From positions 252,578 through 283,536 of the forward strand of contig NW_003141810.1 of NCBI RefSeq assembly GCF_000003605.2: DNA of 30,959 nucleotides, in the 5' to 3' direction. Positions 21,201 to 30,959 of the stretch are shown one piece after another. The translations under genes were made by a program, and so were the position numbers. Source of the DNA: Saccoglossus kowalevskii. Lineage: Eukaryota > Hemichordata > Enteropneusta > Harrimaniidae. The notes below the pieces were generated by a model. That model was not told the origin of the DNA, did no database searches, and saw only the letters and a list, made by a program, of their open reading frames with translations. Each line of letters begins with the position of its first letter. The first letter of the stretch is position 1.

Positions 21201-22683
21201 AATTCAATTTCTCATTTCTAGTGGTATTTTTGAGGTTTGAAGACTATACACCAGTAGGAAGGCTGTATTTCTAATTCCGCTGTCAGACAACATCTCAACT
21301 CATATTAATTATTACTCGAAACTAGTGTCAAAATCGCGAAAATATCCATTATTATGCAATCTGGGAAGTCCGAATTACCAAACAAAAAACAGGACGACGA
21401 AGCTGAAATATCCCAGAACCAACACATATCAAAAATTATACAATGTATCTCAAAAGTGAATATTCATGGTGTATTTTACGTCTAACTGGACCAGAGGCGG
21501 GAATTTGTAACTACCGGTACTCGAAATATCCAAACATATTTTAGAATAAGGTAGTAATGGGTTTTTAACATCAGAATTGTTGTTGAAATATTTAGTGTAA
21601 CATGTAAATTTTTTTGTAATTTCTTTGTTAATTTTTTCAGTTTTTGCTCAAAAGTTTTGAAAAAATATTGAAAAAATTATGTAGGTTTATTTTGTGCAAA
21701 ATTAAATTGGCTTTCAAATGGTTACCTAGGGAGTCTTATTAATATTCAAAATTATATTGTTAAGCCTGGTGTAACAAATTATCACCAAGGTTAATATGTC
21801 AACAATTAGTACACAATTTGAATAATTAATTAAACCAATTTTCCAAATTAATATAATATATTACATTGAAACCTTAGTTTATAAAAATATTTATAATAAT
21901 TGGTAAATATCGATCATCAGCTTTTATTTAAATTCAAATATTTAATGATTGGCTCACAAGTTCAATATTGTCTACGCCCATAATACACACGTCTTCGTAG
22001 CAACTGTAACCATCCACTTATTCCAAATGAATGCTTGATGATTGGATGATGTTGAACTAACTCATTAATATTAATTAGAAAGATAATGTTGCAGTATCGA
22101 TTCTTGATTGGTCAATTTGAATTCTACCAGCCATTTTCATAACATCCCCAGCTTTATGCCTCTCTCTGTAATGTTGTTATAAATAAGTTGATAATTTCAT
22201 ATTGACACTCGCTGAAGTTAATTAGAACTTTGAATAATATTTTATAACCGTAAATGTATATAGTCTCACACAAATGTAAATTCTTTTTTTTTCATGGCAT
22301 CACAATACTTGTATTCCACACTATGTTAATTTCTTATCATACCAGAATGATCAAGTCTTGGATTTTAAGCGGGGTTTTCAACCAACCTGTATGGAAAGAC
22401 GATAATATACGTAGATTATCAATAAACATTTAGTAGAGTCTCTTGGGCCTAATCTTTCATAAAAGTTATAATCTATCACCGCAGACACTCATCTGAAATT
22501 CATTAATACCTGGGATATAATTAATCGAAAAATAAACGAGTCAGGCCCTGAAGATTGATGACAATCTAAAGTGAGTGTTCAGCTGTGATGACTTGTGAAA
22601 TATAACCAGTGTGGTAGATTCAGCTGCATTTAAGTATTACAAGGATGCTATTTATTGTTGGAGAGTTAGGCATCTGTGGATGA
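18214..22683. other. Intron 1 stretch, 4.5 kb, no gene seen
   Basis: No recognisable exon or full transposon. The part 18570-18990 is relatively complex, including the palindrome GGGCGCCC near 18723. Overlapping open frames of 68-80 codons on both strands at 19734-20034 give no domain. A short 28-bp-offset duplication (TGTCAACGGAGCAGACA / TGTCAATGCAGCAGACA) lies at 21016-21060. Confidence 0.45.
19349..19362 (-). promoter_or_regulatory. Second CTCF-like site
   Basis: The minus strand reads CTACAAGAGGGCGC, matching 12 of 14 positions of the CTCF core. Motif only. Confidence 0.35.
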
Positions 22684-22890
22684 GTTGGGCAACCCTCTGT
22701 TGAGAAGTTGGGCAACCCTCTGTTTAGAAGTTGGGCAACCCTCTGTTGAGAAGTTGGGCAACCCTCTGTTGAGAAGTTGGGCAACCCTCTGTTGAGAAGT
22801 TAGGCAACCCCCTGTTGAGAAGTCAAACAACCCTCTGTTGAGAAGTTAGGCAACCCCCTGTTGAGAAGTCAAGCAACCCTCTGTTGAGAA
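22684..22890 (+). repeat. 23-bp tandem array, 9 copies
   Basis: Unit GTTGGGCAACCCTCTGTTGA plus GAA. The first five copies are nearly identical; the last four alternate GTTAGGCAACCCCC and GTCAA[A/G]CAACCCTC, making a 46-bp dimer repeated twice. The unit contains the imperfect palindrome GTTGGGCAAC. Confidence 0.96.
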
Positions 22891-24206
22891 GTTAAGGTGA
22901 AAGTTAAGTTTTAAAAAGTCGGCTTATTGAACGCGAAAAAGCAAACTTGTTTCGTTCTTACTGAAAACAGTTACAACAAACAACCAATTATAATCGAGCG
23001 ACTAAAGCTGGTCATGTGATTTCTTTAGGCAAGTTATTGATGGCAAGTTAGGTAACGTTTTGTACCAAAACTATCAATCCATATTTGGAATATGTCAAAC
23101 AGACATGTTGCATTGTTGGTAACCAAGCAAAAAAGAAATATCAGAGACATTTTAGAATCATAATTTTAACAATCTATAGCTTTTCATTCTATCATTTTTA
23201 GATAATATATTAGCTATTTTGAATGTTAAGATCTAAAAAAATATTGTTTTAGTAAAAATGGCAAATTGTGACAATGAAATGCTTCAATGAGAAGCCAGTT
23301 CCATGTACACTAGTATTAACAACTCAGGTAGATTTTATTTCTATCATGATTAGATCTTGCAACTGACAGTTAGCTGCTTAACCCAACTGGTATATAGAGG
23401 TCACCTGTTTTATGGAGAAACACATGACAATTCCGAGATTGCTCAATTTGGTTTCAAATCTGGCTCTTCACTTAATCATAAACTTTGAACTTTTACAACC
23501 TACCATAAACTAGTTCCTAGTTTCGTGACTTTTTTTTTTATGACAGCCATAAAATTCAAAATAGCATAAAATAACCAAGGAAACCAGGTGTCAGAGTTTT
23601 CTACATCATCTTCATCTGCTGTATCTTACAGTCCTCGGGGAAATATAACCAAATTGACCAACTTTCCGGTGTTTTGTCATTTATGTTCTCGTTATCTCAT
23701 ACTGTAATTGTGCATGTATTAGTCACGCACACTATTAATGTCATAGTTAAGCCAATCAAGTTAATTTGTGAATATTTATTTCATTAAATATTGTGACAAA
23801 TGTTATAAAATTATGTCCTGTCAAAACGAAATGAAACATTTACATTGAATTACATTGCATCGACTTTTTGGGTTGAGGTTATAGCGTGATTTTCAAGTCA
23901 AGGCTAGAGCGATTGACGATTTCACAAATTATTTGATTTGTAAATTCTAAAATTGTTATCATTTTAAATGAAAAACACTGTTTTGGGATTTAATGCTAAG
24001 AAGATGTTATTTAAAAAATGCGAATCCTATGAAAACAACTCAGTAATTTTTAACTACGATACTAATTCAAAATGGTGTATAGTTTCAAGGAGACTTGAGT
24101 GGCTGATTGAGTCTTGAAGCTGAGAAATGCCCAAGGGCTGAAAATGTATAGTACCAGTGAATCACCAAACTGTTTTGTATAAATCCATCTTATATAATGG
24201 TATCTA
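22891..24206. other. Intron 1 stretch, no gene seen
   Basis: AT-rich, no recognisable element. Confidence 0.45.
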
Positions 24207-24293
24207 TTAAGCTTAAGGATAACTTTTAAGCTTAAGGATAACTTTTAAGCTTAAAGATAAATTCACTAGATTGATTGATTGATTAATTGATTG
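24207..24293 (+). repeat. 19-bp triplet repeat followed by a GATT microsatellite
   Basis: TTAAGCTTAAGGATAACTT occurs twice exactly (24207, 24226) and once diverged (24245-24263). A (GATT)n-type run with one interruption follows at about 24270-24293. Confidence 0.9.
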
Positions 24294-25401
24294 TGCCTTT
24301 AATCAACTTAGATATTTGTCGGACAACTGATTCTCCATGCTCGACAAAAATGAGTATTTCCTCAAAGCCCACTGTAATATATACGCATATTGTAATAAAA
24401 TTTAGATTAATTGAAAACTGCATTTAAACTACAACTTAGGGAGCTTTAATAGTGCCAATGAATGAGCTAAGTGGGAACTCATTTAGCATAGTTAAATATT
24501 GACAAAAAAATTAAATAATGATGCAACTATAAAATATTCTTTAAGCTGGAGACAACATCAGTGAGAACCGCTTGAAAAAAAAAAAAAAAACTTTTACAAA
24601 CACCAAATAGCATTTTTACAGTTTTCGAGGGAAGTATTAATAATTTAACATCTACTGAAGGTGAGATCAAACCTCTAAGTTGCCATGACAATGCAATGCT
24701 TCCATCTAGCTGGCAGCAAGATGAGGATTTATATCCCCGACTATATTTACGACTGAATAAAATCAATTCATGTATTTTAAGGTAATCCCTTACGCCGCCG
24801 TTTCTTGACACAATCAAGAACAAATTGTTGTCTGTGCATTCGGGACAAATTCAGAGGATTTGCTGATATTATCACTTCCTTTGAGGAAAAAATAATTAAT
24901 CAGACGTGATTAAGAGTATAAACTTTAAGAGTCTGCAAAGTATTGGGAGCATACAAAAAACCCTGGAGGATCAACTCAACTTAGAATATTTAAGAAACCG
25001 CGTTTTAAGATAACAGTCAATTAATCTTAGACTAGCTGCTAGTCTGTGATAACACCCAGCTCCATGTTCGACTGGAGGGAACATACACAAACAAACATAC
25101 ATACTACATGTTCTAATCAAGGACGAACCATTTGAAATCATGGGGGGTACAACTTGAGAGAAGCAAACCATTTCAAACTGGTTTTGCCCGGGAAAAACCT
25201 ATACCTACATGTACACATGGCTTGGTGATACAGAATGAAGACAAAAAACAAGATCGCCTCATACAGGTATTAAGCAAAACTCTTTATCTTCTGATTCCCC
25301 TACCCATGATTATAAACAATCCATCCCTTATGTAGTCTGGCATCAGCAGATGTAGAATATGACCGATATGACCAGGGAATGCAGTGTAAATCAAAATGTA
25401 A
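24294..25401. other. Intron 1 stretch, no gene seen
   Basis: A 98-codon minus-strand open frame at 24527-24823 includes a poly-Phe stretch from an A16-type run and has no domain I recognise; I do not call it. Confidence 0.45.
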
Positions 25402-25616
25402 TACTGTGGAATTATTTATTTTCGCTGGAATTAATTTTCACTGAAAAGCCTTTTTCGGGCGTTTTGTATGGAATTTATTTTCACTGATTTTTGATGAGTT
25501 TAATGTGAAATATAGGGGAAAAAAAGTATATTTGCTGGATTTTATTTTCACAGAATTATCCCTTCAGCGAAAATAGCGAAAATAAATTCCAAGCGAAAAT
25601 AAAGTATTCTACAGTA
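25402..25616 (-). mobile_element. CTGTRRAATAC-family MITE, full copy
   Basis: Same TA-bounded termini (TACTGTGGAATTATTTATTT … AAAGTATTCTACAGTA) and the same internal order as the copies at 5073 and 14526. Confidence 0.9.
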
Positions 25617-25660
25617 TATTTTCGAAATAAAATTGAATTGGCTGTATTTACAAAGACTCA

Positions 25661-25714
25661 TGCGCGCGCGCGCGCACGCACGCACGCATGCACGCACAGA
25701 CAGACAGACAGACA
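25661..25714. repeat. Alternating YR microsatellite plus (GACA)n
   Basis: From 25661 to 25698 every dinucleotide step is pyrimidine-purine (TG, CG x6, then CG/CA, TG, CA), followed by four GACA units to 25714. The 38-bp perfectly alternating tract is a strong Z-DNA-prone sequence type. Confidence 0.92.
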
Positions 25715-25723
25715 TGTACAGTA

Positions 25724-25955
25724 TTAACCTTTTCACCACCAGACTTTCTCACCCAAAATTTTCCGCACTTATTTTCTTATATTATTATTTCTGGAAATGA
25801 ACCCTAATTTTGAAGCCAACAGATAAAATTTAAGTCAGATTTCAATTTTTACTCAAAAAATTTGGCAATTTTTGTCCCATTCTTCTGAAAGAAAGTGCAG
25901 ACTATAGACGGGATTATTTTGTGAATTTGTGATGAAAAGAGGGGTGAAAATGTTT
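25724..25955. mobile_element. piggyBac-like MITE, second copy
   Basis: It opens TTAACCTTTTCACCACCAGA and shares the blocks TTTCTGGAAATGAACCCTAA, TTTTTGTCCCA and CTGAAAGAAAGTGCAGACTA with the copy at 17241. The right terminus is degraded (GGGGTGAAAATGTTTT), lacking the CTGGTAG part and the TTAA. Confidence 0.85.
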
Positions 25956-26217
25956 TCTAGTGCGATAAGCGATAATCACAAATTGTAAGACAAGTGTACG
26001 TTCCTTGATACTAATGCAAATGAGTGAGTCTGTGAATGAACATGATTTTTTTTTTTCTGATACCCTACCTCATTCAAAAAACATGTATTTTGCGTCTTTG
26101 AAAGCGACGACAATCTTTCTTATCTCTGTTTAAGAAATCAAACATTTCCAAACATCCACAGTGTTCAGTGATATAACTGGTTATAAATACATTTGATTGA
26201 TGTGAAATTGACAATAT

Positions 26218-26690
26218 AATAATAATAATAATAACTTTATTACACTATTAAAAACCTTCAGAGGGTTTTTGTATGGTAAGGAACATAAATTCATACAATA
26301 CATAAGAGATAAAAATAAAATGTTAGTAAAATAAAAGAAAAAATAAATTAATTACTTTCTGTGGTTTTAAAAATTGTGCTCTTTAAGTATTTTGCTAAAG
26401 CTATATTATTCTCCATAATCTTTTTAAATATGGAATTCACATCCATTGTGTAAATATTTATTGCACACTCATCAAACATTGTTTTTTACTTTGTTCTATA
26501 TAGCCAGTACAAAATAGCAGGAAATGTTTTTCATCCTATAATGCTTTAGTGTTACATTTATTACAGTGTCTATTTTCTAATTCTATTTGGGGCTTTGTTC
26601 TTCTACCTAATTCTATTTCTAAGTTGTGGTCACTCAGAATAATGAATATATGAATAATGTATATGCTCTTTTAGCGTTTCACCGTTTACT
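26218..26690 (-). pseudogene. Non-LTR retrotransposon 3' end, decayed
   Basis: On the minus strand, frame fragments read HNLEIELGRR, then CNKCNTKAL, DEKHFLLFC and, in another frame, IMENNIALAKYLKSTIF before a stop at 26348. This order (HxLxIExGR, CxxC, DExHFLxxC, then a helical C-terminus) is the end of the reverse-transcriptase ORF of jockey/CR1-like LINEs. There are internal stops and at least one frameshift. A 3' UTR follows and ends AATAAAGTTATTATTATT with a run of ATT units at 26218-26234, the usual LINE tail. It is 5'-truncated and inactive. Confidence 0.75.
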
Positions 26691-28440
26691 ATCACAGACG
26701 TGGATTTTTTTTTTTCGTATTATCGATATTATTTCGTATTATTTCAAGTACAATATATAGATAAAACATGAATATTGATTAGCACTGACAGTTGACGTGC
26801 ACCAATAGGAACTAAGAACGAATAGCCAATGGGATTCAGTGTAACAAAATGGATTATTATATGGGTGGAGTCATAAGTTGGTCCACGTATGAGCTTACAG
26901 TTACAGTTAGTTTTCTATGGTTAAAATAAGTAATATTCGGAAGATTTTATTTCACAGCCAATTCAGTTTTTGGCTTACATGCCCTTCTTACTGAAAATGC
27001 GCTTCTAATAGAGCAAATATGGCAGATTTCTTACTTGTACTATACATCTTTGGTACTATGTAATGCTTTTAACAAAAATCAAGTGCTTCCTGTCGGGTAA
27101 AAATGGAAGTATCAAGTCTTCCAACAATCAGTAAATAACATACATGTATCAATGCCAATGGTTTCAGCAACAGACGCTAATAAACTCAGACAACAGGTAG
27201 CAGACACAAGTAACAGCACTTCTAGTCGATTCATTGTGCTAAAAATAGAAATCACAGCGGCATTTCGTAAATATTAGATCACTACAAAGAGTCGATAACA
27301 TGCTGAGGAATAATACACTTTGAAAGAACTCTCCACTCAGTGGAGTATCTGCTGGTGCTCCGTGTCAAAAGGGTCAAGGGTCACAAGAGAATACATTCAG
27401 CGTTTTCTATTTGAAGTATTCCACCTCTTCGCCATGAGTGAGAATAAATCGTGCTGTACGAGAAAGATTACTTAATAGACTCTGAAAGGAACTGACAGTG
27501 GGTAATACCTGCTCTCTAAACTCAAGTATGATACGTTGGTTATAAAGCGAATACACCTATGTAGACAATCAACGTAACAGAAATCCAATAATTTGTAAAT
27601 CATTTAATGACAGTCACTAACAGAAGTGAACAGAACGTCAAAACAAACTGTTCACATTTGTGGACTGCTTAGTTGTATTTTAATAGTACATGATTTGATT
27701 TTGTGATTTCATTTTATCCAATTTAGAATAAAAACACCCACCATTACAAACAAACAAAAACAGTTTTCAGTGGTTACAGGTAAATTCTATACACAAAGAT
27801 ACACAGAAAAAAAGGAGAGAAACAAAATTTATTTACAGCATGCTCAAAACACTATACTGACTAGAATTTATTGGGTATTTATGTGGTGTTATCATAACTG
27901 GCCACATATATTAAACTCTGCGTTTCCAATACAATTCACATCGTTTTTTTTTTTAACCTATACTTTATTTATGATAGTGGCATTTTCAATTACAAATAAA
28001 TGAATCCTGGTAATTATTACAATATACTGTTATAACGAATAATTATCGTCTTTAAATAGATAAATTTTAAGAGTGAGTATTGGATAGTAGATGTCAATGA
28101 CGGTAATTTAACTGAAAAAGGGAATTATGCAAGCAAATACAGAACAATTTATTTCTTGTCAATTAAAGAAGAAACGCCGAGGTGACGAAAATCAGGTGGT
28201 TCAACTACCTGTAATAGAGGGGTTATAACTGTACAATTAGACACTTCTGCAATGTAATGAAAAGTGGCATGTTTTATGACAAATGTTTATATTTAAATTA
28301 CAGAAAAAGTATTTAAATATTATTTTATTATTTAAAATCATCAACAATATTTTTGTTAATATTTTTTTCTGGCACACATCAAATTTAGTTGATACAACCT
28401 GAGTGAAATTGGTCATCCTAATCTTCTTGTATTCTTTAGT
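26691..28440. other. Intron 1 stretch, no gene seen
   Basis: Mostly AT-rich. The part 27300-27560 is more complex: a palindrome CTCCACTCAGTGGAG (27331-27345) precedes a DR1 element by 25 bp. Short open frames elsewhere match nothing I know. Confidence 0.45.
27371..27383 (+). promoter_or_regulatory. DR1 nuclear-receptor element
   Basis: GGGTCAAGGGTCA is a perfect RGGTCA direct repeat with one-base spacing. Motif only. Confidence 0.45.
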
Positions 28441-28607
28441 ATTTCTGGTATTTTTGAAGCCAACAGACAAAATTTGAATAAATTTTTACTCCAAAAATTT
28501 GTCTATTTTTGTCCCAATTTTCTGAAGGAAAGTGCATATATAAAATATAAACACGACTATTTTGTGAATTTGTGATGAAAAGAGAGAACTGGTGTTGAAA
28601 GGGTTAA
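28441..28607. mobile_element. piggyBac-like MITE, left-truncated third copy
   Basis: It shares TTTTTGTCCCA, CTGAAGGAAAGTGCA and GTGATGAAAAGAGAGAACTG with the full copy and ends GGTGTTGAAAGGGTTAA with the terminal TTAA. About 70 bp of the left end is missing. Confidence 0.8.
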
Positions 28608-29603
28608 AGATATACCTAGAATGTTTCATTTACATTAGGGGAGTATGCAGGTCATAGAGGGGTGACATTTTTTAAGCTGGATTGGCTTCCTCATAATACA
28701 AAACAAACTCTAGAGTTTTTCGCTACTAATAATAACTTTTCTGCCCCCCTGTAAATAATACATAAGAGACTGCAAAAAATGATGAATTAAACTTAAATTA
28801 ACCATCTGAATAACTATAGTCATCTTTCACAAAATAGATTTGCATAATCATTCCCTTATTCTTTCAAAATTATTGCTCAAGACCTTACATCATTTGATTT
28901 GCACGGTTTCAAAGCCGACCAGCCATGATTTGATATGGGGTGGACCAATCAACATTCTTGTAGCGACAAGTGGCATCAATTTCAAATTTGAACTAATAGA
29001 TTTGCCATCTTAGATTTACTGACATAAACACACAACTTCACGTTTGATTTCTCATAGAAACGAATTACAACATGTAACTTCGCATTTTATTTACCATGCA
29101 AACGCAGTACATTGTTTGATTTTGATTTTGATAGAATACAGTGGGAATTCCGCAAAGGTATAATGGTGAGGTAGCAATCAAATAAATTAATCTTGGCTGA
29201 TGAAGATGAAGCCATTATATCCAATTGCTACAAAATTAATAAAGAAATTCTAAAATGGATAAATGGATAAAAAGACAATCTGAATAATTGAGTATTTGGG
29301 GCATGTTTATTAAATATTTCTGTTTTTTCCCTTGCTAGGAACAATAAAGTATGATATATCATAAAATAAAAATGTTTTTCTTGCAACAAACACAGCAGTG
29401 ATCGATAAAACTAGTATTTAACAAAATGTCCAGGCAATTCAGAATGAAGGCACACTAGTGTTTTCAATATTGTATCAAATCAACGTTTGATGGCAGAATA
29501 TAGTGAATTTCATGAAGACATGATTTTTTTTTCTGTAACATTTTTTATAAATTTCAAATGATGGTTAAAAACAATTTGATAAATTAAAACTTGTTAACAA
29601 AGT
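28608..29603. other. Intron 1 stretch, no gene seen
   Basis: AT-rich unique-looking sequence with no recognisable element. Confidence 0.45.
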
Positions 29604-29626
29604 GCATGGCTGTCAATCAGCCATGC
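29604..29626 (+). repeat. Perfect hairpin, remnant of the AAAATGGC family
   Basis: GCATGGCTG and CAGCCATGC are perfect reverse complements (9 bp) around the loop TCAAT. The core ATGGCTGTCAATCAGCCAT resembles the starts of the repeats at 9546 and 30031. The 280 bp that follow, up to the array, show nothing else. Confidence 0.6.
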
Positions 29627-29906
29627 TTGAAGGAAACCTGCAAAGACTCATGGGTAATGGGTGATACCAAATGGCCTCAATTGCCAATGAAAGTGTATTC
29701 TCTGTCGTTTCCCTAAGGTAACACGCCATGCATGGCACAGTCCCCGTTAGTTATCAAATTTAAGATATATAGTTTTGTTTATAGTAATATAGCTGGAATA
29801 TAACCATGTCAGGAATATGATTTTTTAACATTAAAATGATTGACATTTGTATCTGATCGTCAAACAAGTACTTGTCCATATTGAGAGATATTGCTCTGGA
29901 ACAGCA

Positions 29907-30959
29907 TTCAAAATCAGCCAATTTGAATACATGTATATATATAACATGATGTATAACAAATATATAAAATTTGAATATAATCAGTCTAAGCATTTAAGAA
30001 ATACGGCTCTTGAAGCCAAATCATTAAAACAAAATGGCCGCCAGTCAGCCATTTTGAATCCAATCTGAAAAATAAAATGACGAGCATCAGGAACCCGTAA
30101 TGTCTAATGTATGTACCAAGTTTGAACGAAATCCACCCATAAATGCTTGATATTTGATGATTTTTTAGCACAAAAATGACAACCATTCGGCCATTTTGAA
30201 TATGATAGTCAAACCAATATATCTGTTTATCTATGACATGATGTATAATGAATAAAATTTGAAAATATTATCAGTCAAAACAAGTCGGAGATATGGGTCT
30301 AGAAGCCCATTCATTAAAACAAAATGGCCGCCAGACAGCCATTTTAAATCCGATCTGAAAAATAAATGATGTGCATCAGGAACCTGTAATGTCTAATATA
30401 TGTATCAAGTTTGAACAAAATCCATCCATAAATGCCAGAAATGCTTGATATTTGATGATTGTTTAGCACAAAAAAGGCCACCATTTGGCCATTTTGAATA
30501 GGATCGTCAAACCAATATATCTGTCTATCTATGACATGATGTATAATGAATATTTAAAATTTGAAAATAATCAGTGAAAGCAAATCCGAGATATGGCACG
30601 AGAACCACATTCATTAATACAAAATGGCGCCAGTCGGCCATTTTGAATCAGATCGTAAAACAAAATGATATGCATCAAGGTCCCATAATGTGTAATGTAT
30701 ATACCAAGTTTGAACAAAATCCATCTGTAAACAGCCAAGAAATGGTTGATTTTTAGGATTTTTTAGCACAAAAATGGCCGTCATTCGGCCATTTTGAATC
30801 AGATCGTAAAACAAAATAATATGCATCAAGGTCCCATAATGTGTAATGTACATACCAAGTTTAAACAAAATCCATCTGTAACAGCCGAGAAATGCTTGAT
30901 TTTGATTATTATTAGCACAAAAATGGCCGCCATTCGGCCATCTTGAATCAGATCGTGAA
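29907..30959 (+). repeat. Tandem array of alternating A and B monomers (about 145-150 bp each)
   Basis: A monomers begin AAAATGGCCGCCAGTCAGCC at 30031, 30321, 30621, 30771 and about 30920. B monomers (about 30172-30320, 30472-30620 and a partial 29907-30030) carry CCAATATATCTG…ATGACATGATGTATAATGAA. The order is B-A-B-A-B-A-A-A, so a 290-bp AB dimer gives way to a plain A tandem. Most monomers start with an inverted AAAATGGC/GCCATTTT pair. The array runs off the right edge. Open frames through it are artefacts. Confidence 0.9.

Noticed and set aside
24527-24823. 98-codon minus-strand open frame
   Set aside because: It includes a poly-Phe run from a long A tract and has no recognisable family.
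30574-30868. Open frames through the right-edge array
   Set aside because: They are translations of the A/B repeat monomers on both strands.

Overview
The window is a stretch of an intron-rich, AT-rich animal genome. It carries seven consecutive internal exons (equivalent to human exons 2-8) of a KCNQ1-type (Kv7.1) voltage-gated potassium channel on the minus strand, between 6052 and 1369. The exons join in frame and encode S1 to the end of S6 plus the start of the C-terminal calmodulin-binding region. As I recall the human gene, exon lengths and splice phases match human KCNQ1 except for one extra codon in the pore turret. The residues are KCNQ1-like rather than KCNQ2-5-like (for example SFFALPA followed by [17 protein letters not shown], and Gln at the third S4 charge position). 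The organism is therefore a bilaterian animal. The abundance of MITEs, a tRNA-derived SINE and many TACATGTA-type palindromes suggests a marine invertebrate, perhaps an invertebrate deuterostome or a lophotrochozoan, but the sequence alone does not settle the phylum.

Layout: positions 1-1238 hold a 40-bp minisatellite inside intron 8. Positions 1369-6052 hold exons 8 to 2 with short introns (213-1296 bp) loaded with repeats: a 60-bp duplication, a 36-bp array next to the exon 6 acceptor, a hAT-like MITE with intact target-site duplication, a SINE and a TA-flanked MITE. From 6053 to the right edge (about 24.9 kb) I find no convincing coding exon. This is most simply intron 1, with exon 1 (N-terminus) lying beyond the window; I looked for the conserved segment before S1 and did not find it.

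Intron 1 contains several repeat families: six or more copies of a MITE with CTGTRRAATAC ends (one nested inside an older relative), three copies of a TTAA-flanked piggyBac-like MITE, a second hAT-like MITE, a decayed non-LTR retrotransposon 3' end, local tandem arrays (41, 83, 23 and 19 bp) and, at the right edge, a tandem array of alternating A/B monomers that begin with an AAAATGGC...GCCATTTT hairpin. Candidate regulatory sites include two CTCF-like motifs, perfect DR1 nuclear-receptor elements at three places and a motif-dense patch near 8240-8320. These are motif matches only.

I see no prokaryotic genes, no CRISPR, no rRNA or functional tRNA gene and no novel multi-gene system. The most interesting material is the structure of the repeats and the clustering of regulatory motifs within and upstream of the ion-channel exons.
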